Positions 53,768 through 63,070 of a stretch of DNA of 64,000 bases are shown here, one piece after another. The position numbers and the translations under genes were made by a program. The notes beneath the pieces were generated by a model. The model worked only from the letters and a program-made list of their open reading frames with translations. It was not told where the DNA came from and ran no database searches. Numbering within the stretch: the stretch's first letter is position 1; every line of letters starts with the position of its first letter. Origin of the DNA: Anaerolineae bacterium (GTDB taxonomy: Bacteria > Chloroflexota > Anaerolineae > Aggregatilineales > Phototrophicaceae); assembly GCA_022822545.1 (NCBI GenBank), contig JAJEBE010000010.1, positions 1 through 64,000 of the forward strand. Reading direction: 5' to 3'.

Positions 53768-55213
53768 CTAAGAGTAGGGCATGAAGTTGCCCGTCCCGCC
53801 AAAAGGATCGTCCTCGTTGTCTTCCGGGCGCTTGGGTGCGAGCGGGCTGTTCGATGGCCGCGCCGCGCCGCTCCCGCCAGTTGTAGGCGGCGGAGACGGA
53901 GAAGTTGTTTCGGATGGCGCGCCAAACTGCAAATCGGCGTATTCGTTAAATGGCGACGCGGCCGGGGCGGGATAGCCGCTCGCCGGCAGGCCGGAAGGCG
54001 CGCTCTGCTTGTGCCAAGCGATTAATTCGATCTGCAGAGTCTCTATCGCGCTGTTGGGAGTGCCGCCGCCGTAATTGCATACGACCGTCTTGATTGTCGC
54101 CTGAATGTGGATTGACCCGCTATCCAGCAACAACGCGGCGCTGGGCTCGGCCGCAATCACATCCGCTGTCGGGTCTTTGACACGGTTTGCCAAAGTCGCT
54201 TGCAGGGCCGGGTCACCCAAGGCGGCCGGCGCCGCGAAGACTTTGGTCAGCGTCTCCTGTGACGCCATATCAAAGCCCCAAACCTCGACCGACTGCAACT
54301 CGTTGCCCACCTGCGTCGCAGCGGATACGCCACATTCACCGAGGAATTGGCCTCCAAGCTCCGGGCCCGATTCAATCGCGAAAGAGTCATCAAAGTTGCG
54401 GCCTTTGACATAGTTGGAAAGCGTATGCAAAACCGCGACGCCGTATTGCGGGTGGATGGTGTTGCTCTGGTCGGTTTCATCATCGCCCCAAGGCGCGGAT
54501 GGCGGCGCTTCCGCGTAGGCTTGATATTGTTGCGCTGTCTGGTCCGCGCTGGCTGATGCTTGCGCCTGGCCAGTTGAGGTCTGACGAAGTTCACGACGCT
54601 TTGCCGCGTCGCTTGAATTGCGCGCGGGTAGAACGGTCCGGCCGGCGATGACCAGGATCGGCGCGCCAATCGCCACAGCGGCCAGCGACAGAATAACTTG
54701 CAGGCTGCTGCCGAAGACGCCCGGATCTTCCGGCGCCAAAGCGCCCGCGAGATCGGCGAAACCGGGGATATCGGCCAAGTCGTTGAGCGCCGCGCGTTCC
54801 GCCGACGGGATATTGACGCTGTTTGCCAGGTTGCGGACGACGCCTTGCGGATTAGGGATCTGGTTTAATACGATTAATGCGTTTTCGCCATCGTAATGAA
54901 TCGCCTCCGAATGGCCGACAGCGACCATGCGCACCCACTGCTGGATCGCTTGCTGGCTCATGTGCCTCGGCGACGCGCCGGTGAACTCCGTCGGGATGAT
55001 TACGTAAGCCGTTATCAAGCCGACTGCCATGCCGAGCAGAATCAGCATGACGGTCGCGCGTTCGGGCGCCGATGCCATCAAACGCTGTATGCGCGGATTG
55101 GAGGACGCGCCGGCGAGCCCGGCAAATCTGCCTGCCTCGTTGCCCTGCCCACCAGCTGAGCCAGCGGATTCGACTCCTTGCGCAGGATCTGGATTTTGAC
55201 TTTGAATACCCAT
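53768..55213 (-). CDS. Membrane protein with C-terminal globular domain, function unknown
   Basis: 481 residues, not recognised. Residues 1-45 are polar. The first helix is about 53-75 (VMLILLGMAVGLITAYVII). A ~90-residue domain follows that mentions no motif but has HMSQQAIQQWVRMVAVGHSE. The second helix is about 170-192 (VILSLAAVAIGAPILVIAG). An Ala/Gln-rich linker leads to a domain of ~170 residues (YGVAVLHTLSNYVKG to LQIELIAWHKQ) and a Pro/Ser/Thr tail ending in acidic residues. It may be lineage-specific. It follows topA on the minus strand but has a candidate promoter of its own. Confidence 0.75.
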   Translation of the reverse strand: MGIQSQNPDPAQGVESAGSAGGQGNEAGRFAGLAGASSNPRIQRLMASAPERATVMLILLGMAVGLITAYVIIPTEFTGASPRHMSQQAIQQWVRMVAVGHSEAIHYDGENALIVLNQIPNPQGVVRNLANSVNIPSAERAALNDLADIPGFADLAGALAPEDPGVFGSSLQVILSLAAVAIGAPILVIAGRTVLPARNSSDAAKRRELRQTSTGQAQASASADQTAQQYQAYAEAPPSAPWGDDETDQSNTIHPQYGVAVLHTLSNYVKGRNFDDSFAIESGPELGGQFLGECGVSAATQVGNELQSVEVWGFDMASQETLTKVFAAPAALGDPALQATLANRVKDPTADVIAAEPSAALLLDSGSIHIQATIKTVVCNYGGGTPNSAIETLQIELIAWHKQSAPSGLPASGYPAPAASPFNEYADLQFGAPSETTSPSPPPTTGGSGAARPSNSPLAPKRPEDNEDDPFGGTGNFMPYS

Positions 55214-55256
55214 GGGCAGCGCCCTTTCGCGTCTGCAAATTGCACATCTATCGAGA

Positions 55257-55285
55257 AGTATACGATAGGTATTTCAACGCCACAA
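55257..55285 (-). promoter_or_regulatory. Candidate promoter of the unknown membrane protein
   Basis: Minus strand TTGTGG (55285-55280), 17-bp spacer, TATACT (55262-55257), about 44 bp ahead of the ATG at 55213. The -35 box is weak. Sequence match only. Confidence 0.4.
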
Positions 55286-55356
55286 ACGCATAGCGCGGCA
55301 ACTTTTGTACTGGATTGGGCCTCGCCGCAACGGGGCGTGGACGAGAAAATGCGGGT

Positions 55357-57882
55357 TTAGGTCCTGGACAGTTCTTTGTCTTTTTCGTTGACAGGCTGCG
55401 CATTGATCCGCTCAAGATCTTGCGGCAGCTTCCAGGCCGCGAAGTCGCAATCCGGATAGCGATTGCAGCCGTAAAAGGTACGACCCTTGCGGGAGCTCCG
55501 CTCGACGATTTCGCCCCGGTGTTCCTGCCCGCATTGGGGGCAGAGATGCCCTGTCTTGTAAGGCTCGGTATGGCGACATTTGGGATAGTTGGTGCACGAT
55601 ATGAATCTGCCTCGCCGCCCTTCTTGGACAACCAATTCGCCATCGCCGCACTCCGGACACGGCAATCCCAATGGAGTCCGCTTTGTAAACGACTCGGTAT
55701 GCTCGCAATTGGGGTAACCGGCGCAACCAATATATTTCTTGCCCCAACGGCTATACTTGACGACAAGTTCGTTGTTGCCGCACTCCGGGCATATCCGCCC
55801 GACCGGCTCTACAACTTCTCGTTGCGGCATTTCCACTTGCGCATGTTTCAAGCGCAACTCAAATGGCTGATAGAATTCATCAAGCATCGGCCGCCATTCC
55901 AGCTTGCCTTCGGAAACCGCATCAAGCTTTTCCTCCATGTTCGCGGTGAATTCGTAGTCCATTTCGTCCGAAAAGTATTCAGTAAGCAATTCGCAGACTA
56001 CTCGTCCTATTTCTGTCGGCTTGAGGCTGCGGCCCTCCCGCGTGACGTATTCCCGCGTTTGAATGATGGTCACAGTGGGCGCGTAGGTGCTCGGACGCCC
56101 GATACCAAGTTCCTCCATCTGTCTAATTAGGCTGGCTTCGTTATAGCGGGGCGGCGGCTGTGTATAGTGCTGCTCGGGAATGATCTGCTGGCGGTTCAGC
56201 GCTTCGCCGGGCGTGAGGTCGGGGAAGTTTTGCTGCGTGTCCTTGCCGCCATTTGCCGCCTGGAGGTCGACGGCCAGGTGGCCGGGAAACTTCAACTTGC
56301 GACCGGAGGCGCGAAAGAGATACGGCATATCCGCATTGGACAAGCCCGCTTTCACCTCGATGCTAAGCGTGTTGTATACAGCGGGAGTCATCTGACTGGC
56401 GACGAAACGATTCCAAATCAAGGTGTAGAGTTGTAGTTGGCGACGATCCAATTGATGCTTCAACGAGTCCGGCGTACGCATGACGCTGGTGGGGCGTATG
56501 GCTTCATGCGCTTCTTGCGCCGACTTTGAGCGGGTCTTGTACTTTGGCGGCGTTTTGGGCAAGTAAGCTTTGCCGTGCTTTGATTGAATGTATTTGCGCG
56601 CTTCCGCTTGCGCGTCCTCTGACACCTGTACGCTGTCGGTGCGCATATACGTGATAAGGCCGACTCGATCTCCATTGCCGAGGTCAATGCCTTCGTAGAG
56701 CTGTTGGGCAATGCGCATAGTGCGGCTGGCGCCGAGGCCGCGTCGGCTAGACGCTGCTTGTTGCAATGTGCTGGTGGTGAAGGGCGCTCTCGGCTTCGAT
56801 TGGCTCGTGCCGCGCTTCACTTGGTCAACAACGAAGTTGCTTTGGTTCAGCACATCGACATGCGGCATCACCGTCGCTTCGCTGTCCAAGACTGGCGGTT
56901 TCTCGCCATTGGTATTGAAGATGACATTGTCGCCATCGATGCGCGCGAGGCGCGCGTTGAATGGCGGCGGCTGAGCTTCGCCTCGTTTGGACAAGCTGGC
57001 GTCAACCGTCCAGTATTCCACTGGCTTGAATGCTTCAATCTCCTTCTCGCGTTCCACGACCAGGCGCAGAGCTATGCTCTGCACACGTCCGGCCGAGAGG
57101 CCGCCGCGCACCTTCGCCCAAAGCAGCTGCGAGACTTGATAGCCCACCAGGCGGTCGAGGATGCGGCGCGCCTGCTGCGCATTAACCAGATCAATGTTGA
57201 TCTGTCGCGGATGCGCGAAGGCTTCCGCAACCGCGTTATCGGTGATTTCGTGAAAGACCACGCGGCGGACGTTGTCCGGCGGCATTTCTGCGGCGGCGAC
57301 CAAATGCCAGGCGATGGCCTCGCCTTCGCGATCCGGGTCGGTGGCGAGGAAGATTTCTTCCGCCCCTTCAGCGGCGGCTTTGAGTTCCTTGACCACCTCG
57401 CGCTTGTCATTGGGCACGCGATATTCCGGCTCGAAGTTTTGTTCAACATCCACCGATAGCCGGCTCTTGAGCAAGTCGCGCACATGGCCGACGGATGACA
57501 TCACGGTATAACCAGCGCCGAGGAATCCGCCAATGCTGCGCGCCTTCGCCGGTGACTCCACGATGACCAAACGACCGATGTTTCGGCGCTTGGCGCCGCG
57601 CCGCCCATTGGACTTGGCGGCCGATTTTCTTCGCGCCTTTTTCTTTTTTGCTTTTGCTTTCCGCTTCTTGCGGACGGGTCGCTCAACTTTTTCCGGTTTA
57701 GGGATGCCCTCGTGTGCTGGCGTCGCGCCCATGCGGAAGAGCTTCGTCCCGCACTCGTTGCACGTTCCGCGTGTGCCCGGCGTGCCAGTCTTGGTATAGA
57801 CCGCTTCCGGGTTATCCATGTCGCGCTTGACGCGGCACTTAACGCAATAAGACTGCAAAGTCCTAGTCTCGGTATCCGTCAT
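55357..57882 (-). CDS. topA: DNA topoisomerase I with an N-terminal four-cysteine finger
   Basis: 841 residues; relaxes negative supercoils by a type IA mechanism. Residues 10-52 form a DUF5679-like finger with Cys13, Cys16, Cys41 and Cys44, followed by a Lys/Arg-rich linker (about 66-101). The Toprim domain has LVIVESPAKARSIGGFLG and TDPDREGEAI; the catalytic tyrosine is Tyr412 in GLITYMRTDSVQVS. Three C-terminal zinc fingers follow (CPECGNNELVVKYSRWG, CPECGDGELVV and CPQCGQE). The core is complete. The extra N-terminal finger is unusual outside a few phyla, including Chloroflexota as far as I recall. Confidence 0.93.
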   Translation of the reverse strand: MTDTETRTLQSYCVKCRVKRDMDNPEAVYTKTGTPGTRGTCNECGTKLFRMGATPAHEGIPKPEKVERPVRKKRKAKAKKKKARRKSAAKSNGRRGAKRRNIGRLVIVESPAKARSIGGFLGAGYTVMSSVGHVRDLLKSRLSVDVEQNFEPEYRVPNDKREVVKELKAAAEGAEEIFLATDPDREGEAIAWHLVAAAEMPPDNVRRVVFHEITDNAVAEAFAHPRQINIDLVNAQQARRILDRLVGYQVSQLLWAKVRGGLSAGRVQSIALRLVVEREKEIEAFKPVEYWTVDASLSKRGEAQPPPFNARLARIDGDNVIFNTNGEKPPVLDSEATVMPHVDVLNQSNFVVDQVKRGTSQSKPRAPFTTSTLQQAASSRRGLGASRTMRIAQQLYEGIDLGNGDRVGLITYMRTDSVQVSEDAQAEARKYIQSKHGKAYLPKTPPKYKTRSKSAQEAHEAIRPTSVMRTPDSLKHQLDRRQLQLYTLIWNRFVASQMTPAVYNTLSIEVKAGLSNADMPYLFRASGRKLKFPGHLAVDLQAANGGKDTQQNFPDLTPGEALNRQQIIPEQHYTQPPPRYNEASLIRQMEELGIGRPSTYAPTVTIIQTREYVTREGRSLKPTEIGRVVCELLTEYFSDEMDYEFTANMEEKLDAVSEGKLEWRPMLDEFYQPFELRLKHAQVEMPQREVVEPVGRICPECGNNELVVKYSRWGKKYIGCAGYPNCEHTESFTKRTPLGLPCPECGDGELVVQEGRRGRFISCTNYPKCRHTEPYKTGHLCPQCGQEHRGEIVERSSRKGRTFYGCNRYPDCDFAAWKLPQDLERINAQPVNEKDKELSRT

Positions 57883-57910
57883 ATCTCATCCTTCTCAACG
57901 CGTGGCTTCA

Positions 57911-58996
57911 TCAGAGATATTCTTCGTTTCCGTTTTCCCGCAGGTAATCCACAACTTGTTTGACATCTTGCGTACGATCTTTGTGGCATACGAGCAGGAC
58001 ATCGTCCGTATCCACGACGACGATATCTTCGACGCCGATCGCCACCGTGAGGCGATCGCTGAAGACCAAGGTGTCCCGTGTGTCGAGTATGACGCGGATA
58101 TCGCTTGAGTCGCCCTTGATGCAATTGCCGAAGCTGTCTTGCGGCAGGATGTCAAAAAGCGACGCCCAGGTGCCGACATCGCTCCAGCCGATATCGATGG
58201 GAATCACAGCGATATTGTCCGCCTTCTCCATGACGCCGAAATCAATGGAGAGCTTGGGCATCGTCTCCCAAATGTCATTCAGTTTGCTGTCATAATCGGG
58301 CGAGCCGTATGCCGATTGCAGGTAGCTGCACATGGCGTAGACGGCGGGCTGGAATCGCTCAAGGTCGCGCATCGCGCGGTCCACCCGCCAGATGAACATG
58401 CCGGAATTCCAACTGTATTGCCCCGAAGCCAGGAATTGGGTGGCGCGGACGATGTCCGGTTTTTCCGTGAATCGCCTCGATTGGTAGACCTTGAAATTGC
58501 TGTAGTCGCCTATGAAGGCCCCCTGCTGTATGTAGCCGTAACCGGTGGCGGGATGGGAAGGCGAGATGCCCAGGGTGACAATCTGGCCCTCCTGCGCCAC
58601 TTGCCAGGCCGCCTCCAAAACGGCGCAGAATTTATCTTGGCGGGCGATGTGATGGTCGGCGGTCAAGATGGCGACGGTCGCCTCCGGGTCCCGCCTTTGA
58701 ATCGCGGATAGGGCGAGGGCCAAAGCCGGCGCGGTGTTCTTGGCGTAGGGTTCAATGATGAAATTGTCGGCCGGGATTTGCGGCGCCTCCGCTCGCAGAT
58801 CTTCCGCCAATTCGCGTCCGGTGACGACGAAGATGTCTTCCGGCGGGAAAATCGGGTTGATCCGCGCGATGCTTGTGGTGAACATGGAATCATCATCGAC
58901 CAAGGGCAGCATCTGTTTGGGCAGCTTCGCGCGGCTCATTGGCCAAAGCCTGGTGCCGTGCCCGCCGGCGGCAATAAGGGCGTAGTAGTGTTCCAT
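57911..58996 (-). CDS. manC: Mannose-1-phosphate guanylyltransferase
   Basis: Makes GDP-mannose for surface glycans. 361 residues covering only the nucleotidyltransferase domain, without the C-terminal isomerase domain of type II enzymes. AAGGHGTRLWPMSRAKLPKQ is the GTP/metal loop. IIEPYAKNTAPALALAL, ILTADHHI, FTEKPD, YSWNSGMFIWRV and DIGWSDVGTWASLF are all typical. The ATG at 58996 is preceded by GAGGGA; a GTG overlapping the dprA stop is an alternative. It may feed the mannosyltransferase-like genes at 16739-19061. Confidence 0.92.
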   Translation of the reverse strand: MEHYYALIAAGGHGTRLWPMSRAKLPKQMLPLVDDDSMFTTSIARINPIFPPEDIFVVTGRELAEDLRAEAPQIPADNFIIEPYAKNTAPALALALSAIQRRDPEATVAILTADHHIARQDKFCAVLEAAWQVAQEGQIVTLGISPSHPATGYGYIQQGAFIGDYSNFKVYQSRRFTEKPDIVRATQFLASGQYSWNSGMFIWRVDRAMRDLERFQPAVYAMCSYLQSAYGSPDYDSKLNDIWETMPKLSIDFGVMEKADNIAVIPIDIGWSDVGTWASLFDILPQDSFGNCIKGDSSDIRVILDTRDTLVFSDRLTVAIGVEDIVVVDTDDVLLVCHKDRTQDVKQVVDYLRENGNEEYL

Positions 58997-59007
58997 CGCT
59001 GAGTCCC

Positions 59008-60117
59008 TCACTCCGGAGAAAATCGCGCACGGCAGTATTGCATAGGTCCGGCGCTCTCGGCAAGCCCCTTTAGTTCGAGCAGCGTCAGGGTGCTGGTGAC
59101 TGTGGCGGTCGGCAATTGTGTCTGACGCACGATGAGATCGACATGAACCGGGTCGGCGCTCAATTGCTGATAGACCAAGCCTTCCAACTCATTCTCCGGT
59201 TGAATCTCCTGGACTTGAATTCGCGTCCGGACATTCAAATGCGACACATCCAACTCGTCGAGAATGTCCGCGACATCAACAACCAATTTCGCCCCGTCTT
59301 GTATGAGTTGGTTGCAGCCTCGGCCTGTCGGGCTGAAGATATTGTGCGGCACGGCAAGGACATCGCGTCCCTGATCGATAGCGTGAGAAACGGTATTGAG
59401 GGCGCCGCTCCGGGCGGGCGCTTCCGCGACCAGCAGCGCCAGAGACAAACCGCTGATAAGCCGATTCCGCTGCGGGAAGTTTTTCCCCAGCGGCGCTGTG
59501 CCGAGGGGCATCTCGCTCATGATTGCGCCGGCGGTGCAGATCTCCTCGGCCAGGTCGGCGTTCTCCCGCGGATACACCCGGTCGATGCCGGTGCCTACAA
59601 CCGCGATCGTCCGTCCGCCGGCGGTCAGCGCGCCGCGATGCGCGGCCGCGTCGATGCCCTGCGCCAGGCCCGATACGATGGTGATGCGCTGCTGCGCCAG
59701 CTCCTCCGCGAGTTGATTGGCGACATCCCAACCGTATCGGCTGGCTTTTCGCGTGCCGACGATCGCCAGGCATTTGTCGTCAGCGTCAGTGAGCTCGCCG
59801 CGGACGTAGAGGACCAGCGGGCGATCGGGCAGCGAGCGCAAGAGTTGAGGATAACGCGCGTCTTCAAGCGTGACTAACGATGCGCCCGCCTGCGCGACCC
59901 GGTCCATTTCCCGCACTAGATCAATCTCCCCCCGGCCGGCGCAGAACTGCCGCAGCAGCGGACGAGGCAAATCCAGGCGCATCAGGCTGGCTTCGGGCTC
60001 GCGCCACAAGGCTTCCGCCGAGTCGAAGTGGGCGAGCAGGCGGTTCAGCTTGGCAATGCCAAAACGCGGGATGAGGTGCAATCCCAGCCAATAATGTTGA
60101 TTATTGATTGACTGCAT
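59008..60117 (-). CDS. dprA: DNA processing protein DprA
   Basis: Loads RecA on incoming single-stranded DNA during transformation. 369 residues. A SAM-like N-terminal domain (about 1-65) is followed by the Rossmann-like DprA domain with AIVGTRKASRYG, VSGLAQGIDAAAHRGAL, GTAPLGKNFPQRNRLISGLS and PARSGALNT. The last ~70 residues are a winged helix (DLIVRQTQLPTATVTSTLTL). It lies between rimM and manC on the minus strand. The gene is widespread, so competence is not proven by it. Confidence 0.93.
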   Translation of the reverse strand: MQSINNQHYWLGLHLIPRFGIAKLNRLLAHFDSAEALWREPEASLMRLDLPRPLLRQFCAGRGEIDLVREMDRVAQAGASLVTLEDARYPQLLRSLPDRPLVLYVRGELTDADDKCLAIVGTRKASRYGWDVANQLAEELAQQRITIVSGLAQGIDAAAHRGALTAGGRTIAVVGTGIDRVYPRENADLAEEICTAGAIMSEMPLGTAPLGKNFPQRNRLISGLSLALLVAEAPARSGALNTVSHAIDQGRDVLAVPHNIFSPTGRGCNQLIQDGAKLVVDVADILDELDVSHLNVRTRIQVQEIQPENELEGLVYQQLSADPVHVDLIVRQTQLPTATVTSTLTLLELKGLAESAGPMQYCRARFSPE

Positions 60118-60194
60118 AAAGGTCCGTCAACGAAGAGTGATCACGACCAGCATATCAGCAACGGAATTTTCTTGTCAAGTCTGCTGCGCCGGTC

Positions 60195-60731
60195 TCAGTC
60201 GGGGATCAAGCCTTCCGGCAGAGTCATCGAAACAATCTGCGCGTCGAAATCTATGTCGGCGATGGTTTCGTCATGCGCCGGGATGAGCAGCTCGCCATGA
60301 ATGTCGCTATCGACGATATAAACATCATTAGCGCCGGTTTGCAGAACTTCCTTGATGGCGCCCAGTTCCACGCCCTCAGTAACCACGCGCATGCCGACAA
60401 GTTGGAAAAGATAATACTGACCGTCTTCCAGCGGTGCCGCCTGATCCATGTCGATTAAGACGGACTTGCCGCGCAATGCCTCGGCCTCATCACGACTGTC
60501 CACGCCGACAAAACTCAGGAGCGCGTAGGCTTTGTTGAAACGTACGCCTTCAAGATCAAGTCTGTTCTTGCGCGTATCCGTGGGCGAATCCGCCAGGTAG
60601 ACATATTTCAGCGACGGCAAATGCTCGCGATTGTCGGTGAGCACGCGCATACGCGCTTCACCGCGCACGCCGTGTGGTCGGAGCACTTCGCCGATGACCA
60701 GATGAGCCGGTTTGTCTTGAGGCTGTGTCAC
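60195..60731 (-). CDS. rimM: 16S rRNA processing protein RimM
   Basis: Assembly factor for the 30S head, binding S19. 178 residues. The N-terminal RimM domain starts VIGEVLRPHGVRGEARM, and a C-terminal PRC barrel has GQYYLFQLVGMRV and VYIVDSDIHGELLIPAH. GTG start 8 bp after khpA. It belongs to the conserved ffh-rpsP-khpA-rimM order; the trmD and rplS genes that usually follow are replaced by dprA here. Confidence 0.94.
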   Translation of the reverse strand: MTQPQDKPAHLVIGEVLRPHGVRGEARMRVLTDNREHLPSLKYVYLADSPTDTRKNRLDLEGVRFNKAYALLSFVGVDSRDEAEALRGKSVLIDMDQAAPLEDGQYYLFQLVGMRVVTEGVELGAIKEVLQTGANDVYIVDSDIHGELLIPAHDETIADIDFDAQIVSMTLPEGLIPD

Positions 60732-60738
60732 TGAAGCC

Positions 60739-60990
60739 TTATTCGATTTCGAGGATCACGCGGCGGCGGCGCTCGCGCCCGCGTTCATCAGCCGGGCCGG
60801 CTGCCCGCAGCAGCGCTCGAATGGAATTCGCCACGCGGCCGCTGCGCCCGATGACGCGGCCCATGTCCTCCGACGCCACCGACAGCTCCAGCACAATGTT
60901 TCTGCCGCTATCCTTGCGGCGTATGCTGACTTCCTCGGGCGAGTTGACCAGGTTTTCGGCGATATATTGAAGCAGTTCTTCTTCGACCAT
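60739..60990 (-). CDS. khpA: KH-domain RNA-binding protein KhpA
   Basis: 83 residues, a single KH domain. VASEDMGRVIGRSGRVANSI contains the GxxG loop (GRSG) that holds RNA. In Firmicutes KhpA with KhpB binds many RNAs and affects cell division. It follows rpsP by 2 bp and precedes rimM by 7 bp, the standard place. Confidence 0.93.
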   Translation of the reverse strand: MVEEELLQYIAENLVNSPEEVSIRRKDSGRNIVLELSVASEDMGRVIGRSGRVANSIRALLRAAGPADERGRERRRRVILEIE

Positions 60991-60992
60991 GA

Positions 60993-61424
60993 TTACGACG
61001 CCTGGCTCTCGGCCTGAGCCGCTTGCTCGGCGGCTAGCCGCTTGGCTTCACGCGCTTTGATCTTGCTCTCGCCATCGCCGGGCGCGGGATAATTGGTCTT
61101 GGGGCTGGGCAGCTCGCCGCGGTTGGCTTCCGCCTCGGCCACCAGATCTTCGAGACTTTCGCCGGCGCGCAGCCGCTGAAAGCGTTCCCATGTGCCCGTG
61201 TGCTCCAGCAAGCGGCGGACGGCGTCGCTGGGTTGCGCGCCGACGCTCAGCCAGTAGAGCGCGCGTTCCTCTTCGATGATTTCGGTAGCCGGGCGCGTGC
61301 GCGGATTGTAGTGCCCGATGTTTTCCAGGTAACTGCCATTGCGCGCCTTCCGCTGGTCGGTGACGACAACGCGATAGCTGGGCTGGCGCTTCAAGCCTTG
61401 ACGGCGCAAACGAATACGAACCAT
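60993..61424 (-). CDS. rpsP: 30S ribosomal protein S16
   Basis: 143 residues. VRIRLRRQGLKRQPSYRVVV and YNPRTRPATEI are the core signatures. The protein is about 60 residues longer than the ~80-residue core; the extension ends in an Ala/Lys/Glu-rich tail (KAREAKRLAAEQAAQAESQ) of a kind seen in several phyla. It follows ffh by 22 bp. Confidence 0.96.
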   Translation of the reverse strand: MVRIRLRRQGLKRQPSYRVVVTDQRKARNGSYLENIGHYNPRTRPATEIIEEERALYWLSVGAQPSDAVRRLLEHTGTWERFQRLRAGESLEDLVAEAEANRGELPSPKTNYPAPGDGESKIKAREAKRLAAEQAAQAESQAS

Positions 61425-61446
61425 GCTAACTCTCCTCTTTGCCGGC

Positions 61447-62784
61447 TCAAGCGGTCAAGCCGGGTATATTGGGCAACTTCCCTCTGCTGATTTGATTCAT
61501 GAGTCGGCTCATCTGCTTAAATTGCTTGAGCAACTCGTTAACATCACGAACTTCGACGCCGCTGCCGCTGGCGATGCGCTTCTTGCGGCTGGCCTTGAGT
61601 ATACGCGGGTGGCGTCTTTCATGCGGCGTCATCGAATTGATAATCGCCTCGACTTTCTTGATGCGCTTCTCGATATCTTCGTCATTGAAATCGCTCTGCA
61701 TCTGCAATTTGGACATGCCCGGGATCATACCCATCACTTTGCCCAAAGGTCCCATGCGCCGGATCTTCTGCAACTGGTCGAGAAAATCTTGCAAAGTAAA
61801 TTCGTTCTTCATGATTTTACTTTGCAGGCGCAGGGCTTCTTCTTCCTCGTAGAGCGACTCGGTCTTTTCGATCAGCGACATGATATCGCCCATGCCGAGG
61901 ATGCGCTGAGCAATACGGTCCGGGTGGAATAGCTCCAGGGTGTCGGCGCTCACTTTTTCGCCCGTGCCCATAAACTTGATCGGTACGCCGGTCACCGCGC
62001 GCATCGAAAGGGCGGCGCCCCCGCGCGCGTCGCCGTCAACTCGCGTCAAGACCAAACCGGTGATGCCCAGGCTTTCATTGAAGCCGCGCGCGATATTCAC
62101 CGCTTCCTGGCCCGTCATCGCATCGGCGACCAGCAGAATTTCGGCCGGCGAGGAAATCCGCTTGATGTCCTCCAACTCGCTCATGCGCGTGTCATCAATC
62201 TGCAAGCGGCCCGCAGTATCAATCAGAACAATATCGCAATCCAGCTCTTTCGCGCGTTTGAGCCCCCGCTTGACGATGGCGGGCGGCGAATCGGAAATGC
62301 CTTCTTCGTAATAAGGGATATTGATTTGCTTGGCCAGCGTGACGAGCTGGTCAACAGCGGCGGGTCGATAGGTATCGGCGGCGATCATCAAGGGCTTCTT
62401 GCCTTCGCCGCGCAGGTGAAGCGCCAACTTCGCTGTATTGGTGGTTTTGCCCGTGCCTTGCAAGCCGACCATCATGATCACATGCGGCTTGCTGCTGCCG
62501 CTGTAATTCAGGCGCCCGGCCTCCCCCAGCATCTCCACCATTTCTTCGTGGATGATCTTGACGACCTGCTCGCTCGGTTTCAGCGCCTTGTGGACCTCCT
62601 CGCCAAGAGCGCGCTCCCGCACCTCCTTGATGAAGTCCTTCACGATCGGCAGGGCGACATCGGCCTCGAGCAGCGCCATGCGGACTTCCCGCATGACTGC
62701 CTTGACGTCAGCTTCCTTGACGGTGCCGCCTTTGCGCAAGCCTTCAAAGGCCGTATCAAGCCTTTGCGAAAGCGTTTCGAACAT
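61447..62784 (-). CDS. ffh: Signal recognition particle protein Ffh
   Basis: GTPase that delivers ribosomes making membrane proteins to the translocon. 445 residues. The N domain is followed by the G domain with GLQGTGKTTNTAKLA, DTAGRLQIDD and TRVDGDARGGAAL (the usual TKLDG is TRVDG). The methionine-rich M domain has LGKVMGMIPGMSK and ends QMSRLMNQISRGKLPNIPG. It is the first gene of the minus-strand block ffh-rpsP-khpA-rimM. Confidence 0.96.
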   Translation of the reverse strand: MFETLSQRLDTAFEGLRKGGTVKEADVKAVMREVRMALLEADVALPIVKDFIKEVRERALGEEVHKALKPSEQVVKIIHEEMVEMLGEAGRLNYSGSSKPHVIMMVGLQGTGKTTNTAKLALHLRGEGKKPLMIAADTYRPAAVDQLVTLAKQINIPYYEEGISDSPPAIVKRGLKRAKELDCDIVLIDTAGRLQIDDTRMSELEDIKRISSPAEILLVADAMTGQEAVNIARGFNESLGITGLVLTRVDGDARGGAALSMRAVTGVPIKFMGTGEKVSADTLELFHPDRIAQRILGMGDIMSLIEKTESLYEEEEALRLQSKIMKNEFTLQDFLDQLQKIRRMGPLGKVMGMIPGMSKLQMQSDFNDEDIEKRIKKVEAIINSMTPHERRHPRILKASRKKRIASGSGVEVRDVNELLKQFKQMSRLMNQISRGKLPNIPGLTA

Positions 62785-62872
62785 GTTTGCCCCTGATGAA
62801 AAGAACGCCGAACAATTTTATGACATGCCTCGGTGATAGTCAAGATGTGGCTTTACGTGGCTAACTTATACA

Positions 62873-62996
62873 GGGAGTGGTGAAATTGAGGACATGGCAA
62901 CCAATTATCCTGACTCCGGAATACTAGATGTAGGGGCGCTCCTTGGATCGCCCGCAGTTTCAGATTCTTCGACCCCGCCAAACATATATCCGCACA
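62873..62996 (+). repeat. Repeat copy B, inverted relative to copy A
   Basis: Begins GGGAGTGGTGAAATTGAGG at 62873, the same end as copy A read from 20992 leftwards, and stays nearly identical to ATATATCCGCA at about 62995. The far inverted end present in copy A is missing; the sequence turns into unrelated bases after 62996. The internal hairpin reads GGGCG-CTCC-TT-GGAT-CGCCC, keeping most pairs despite base changes. Confidence 0.8.
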
Positions 62997-63040
62997 GAAA
63001 ACCATAAGCGCGACTTGTCAACCCGCCCGCAACCCACCGT

Positions 63041-63070
63041 ATGAAAATCCTAATGCGTGAACATTTGTTC
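63041..63070 (+). mobile_element. Trace of IS5-type transposase 3' end
   Basis: These 30 bases match the last codons of the transposase fragment at 20507-20540 (minus strand) with about five differences: the start ATGAAAATCC and the stretch GAACATTTG are shared. It lies 45 bp beyond repeat copy B, in the same order as repeat and transposase in copy A. So this locus is an internally deleted relative of the same element. Confidence 0.55.
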
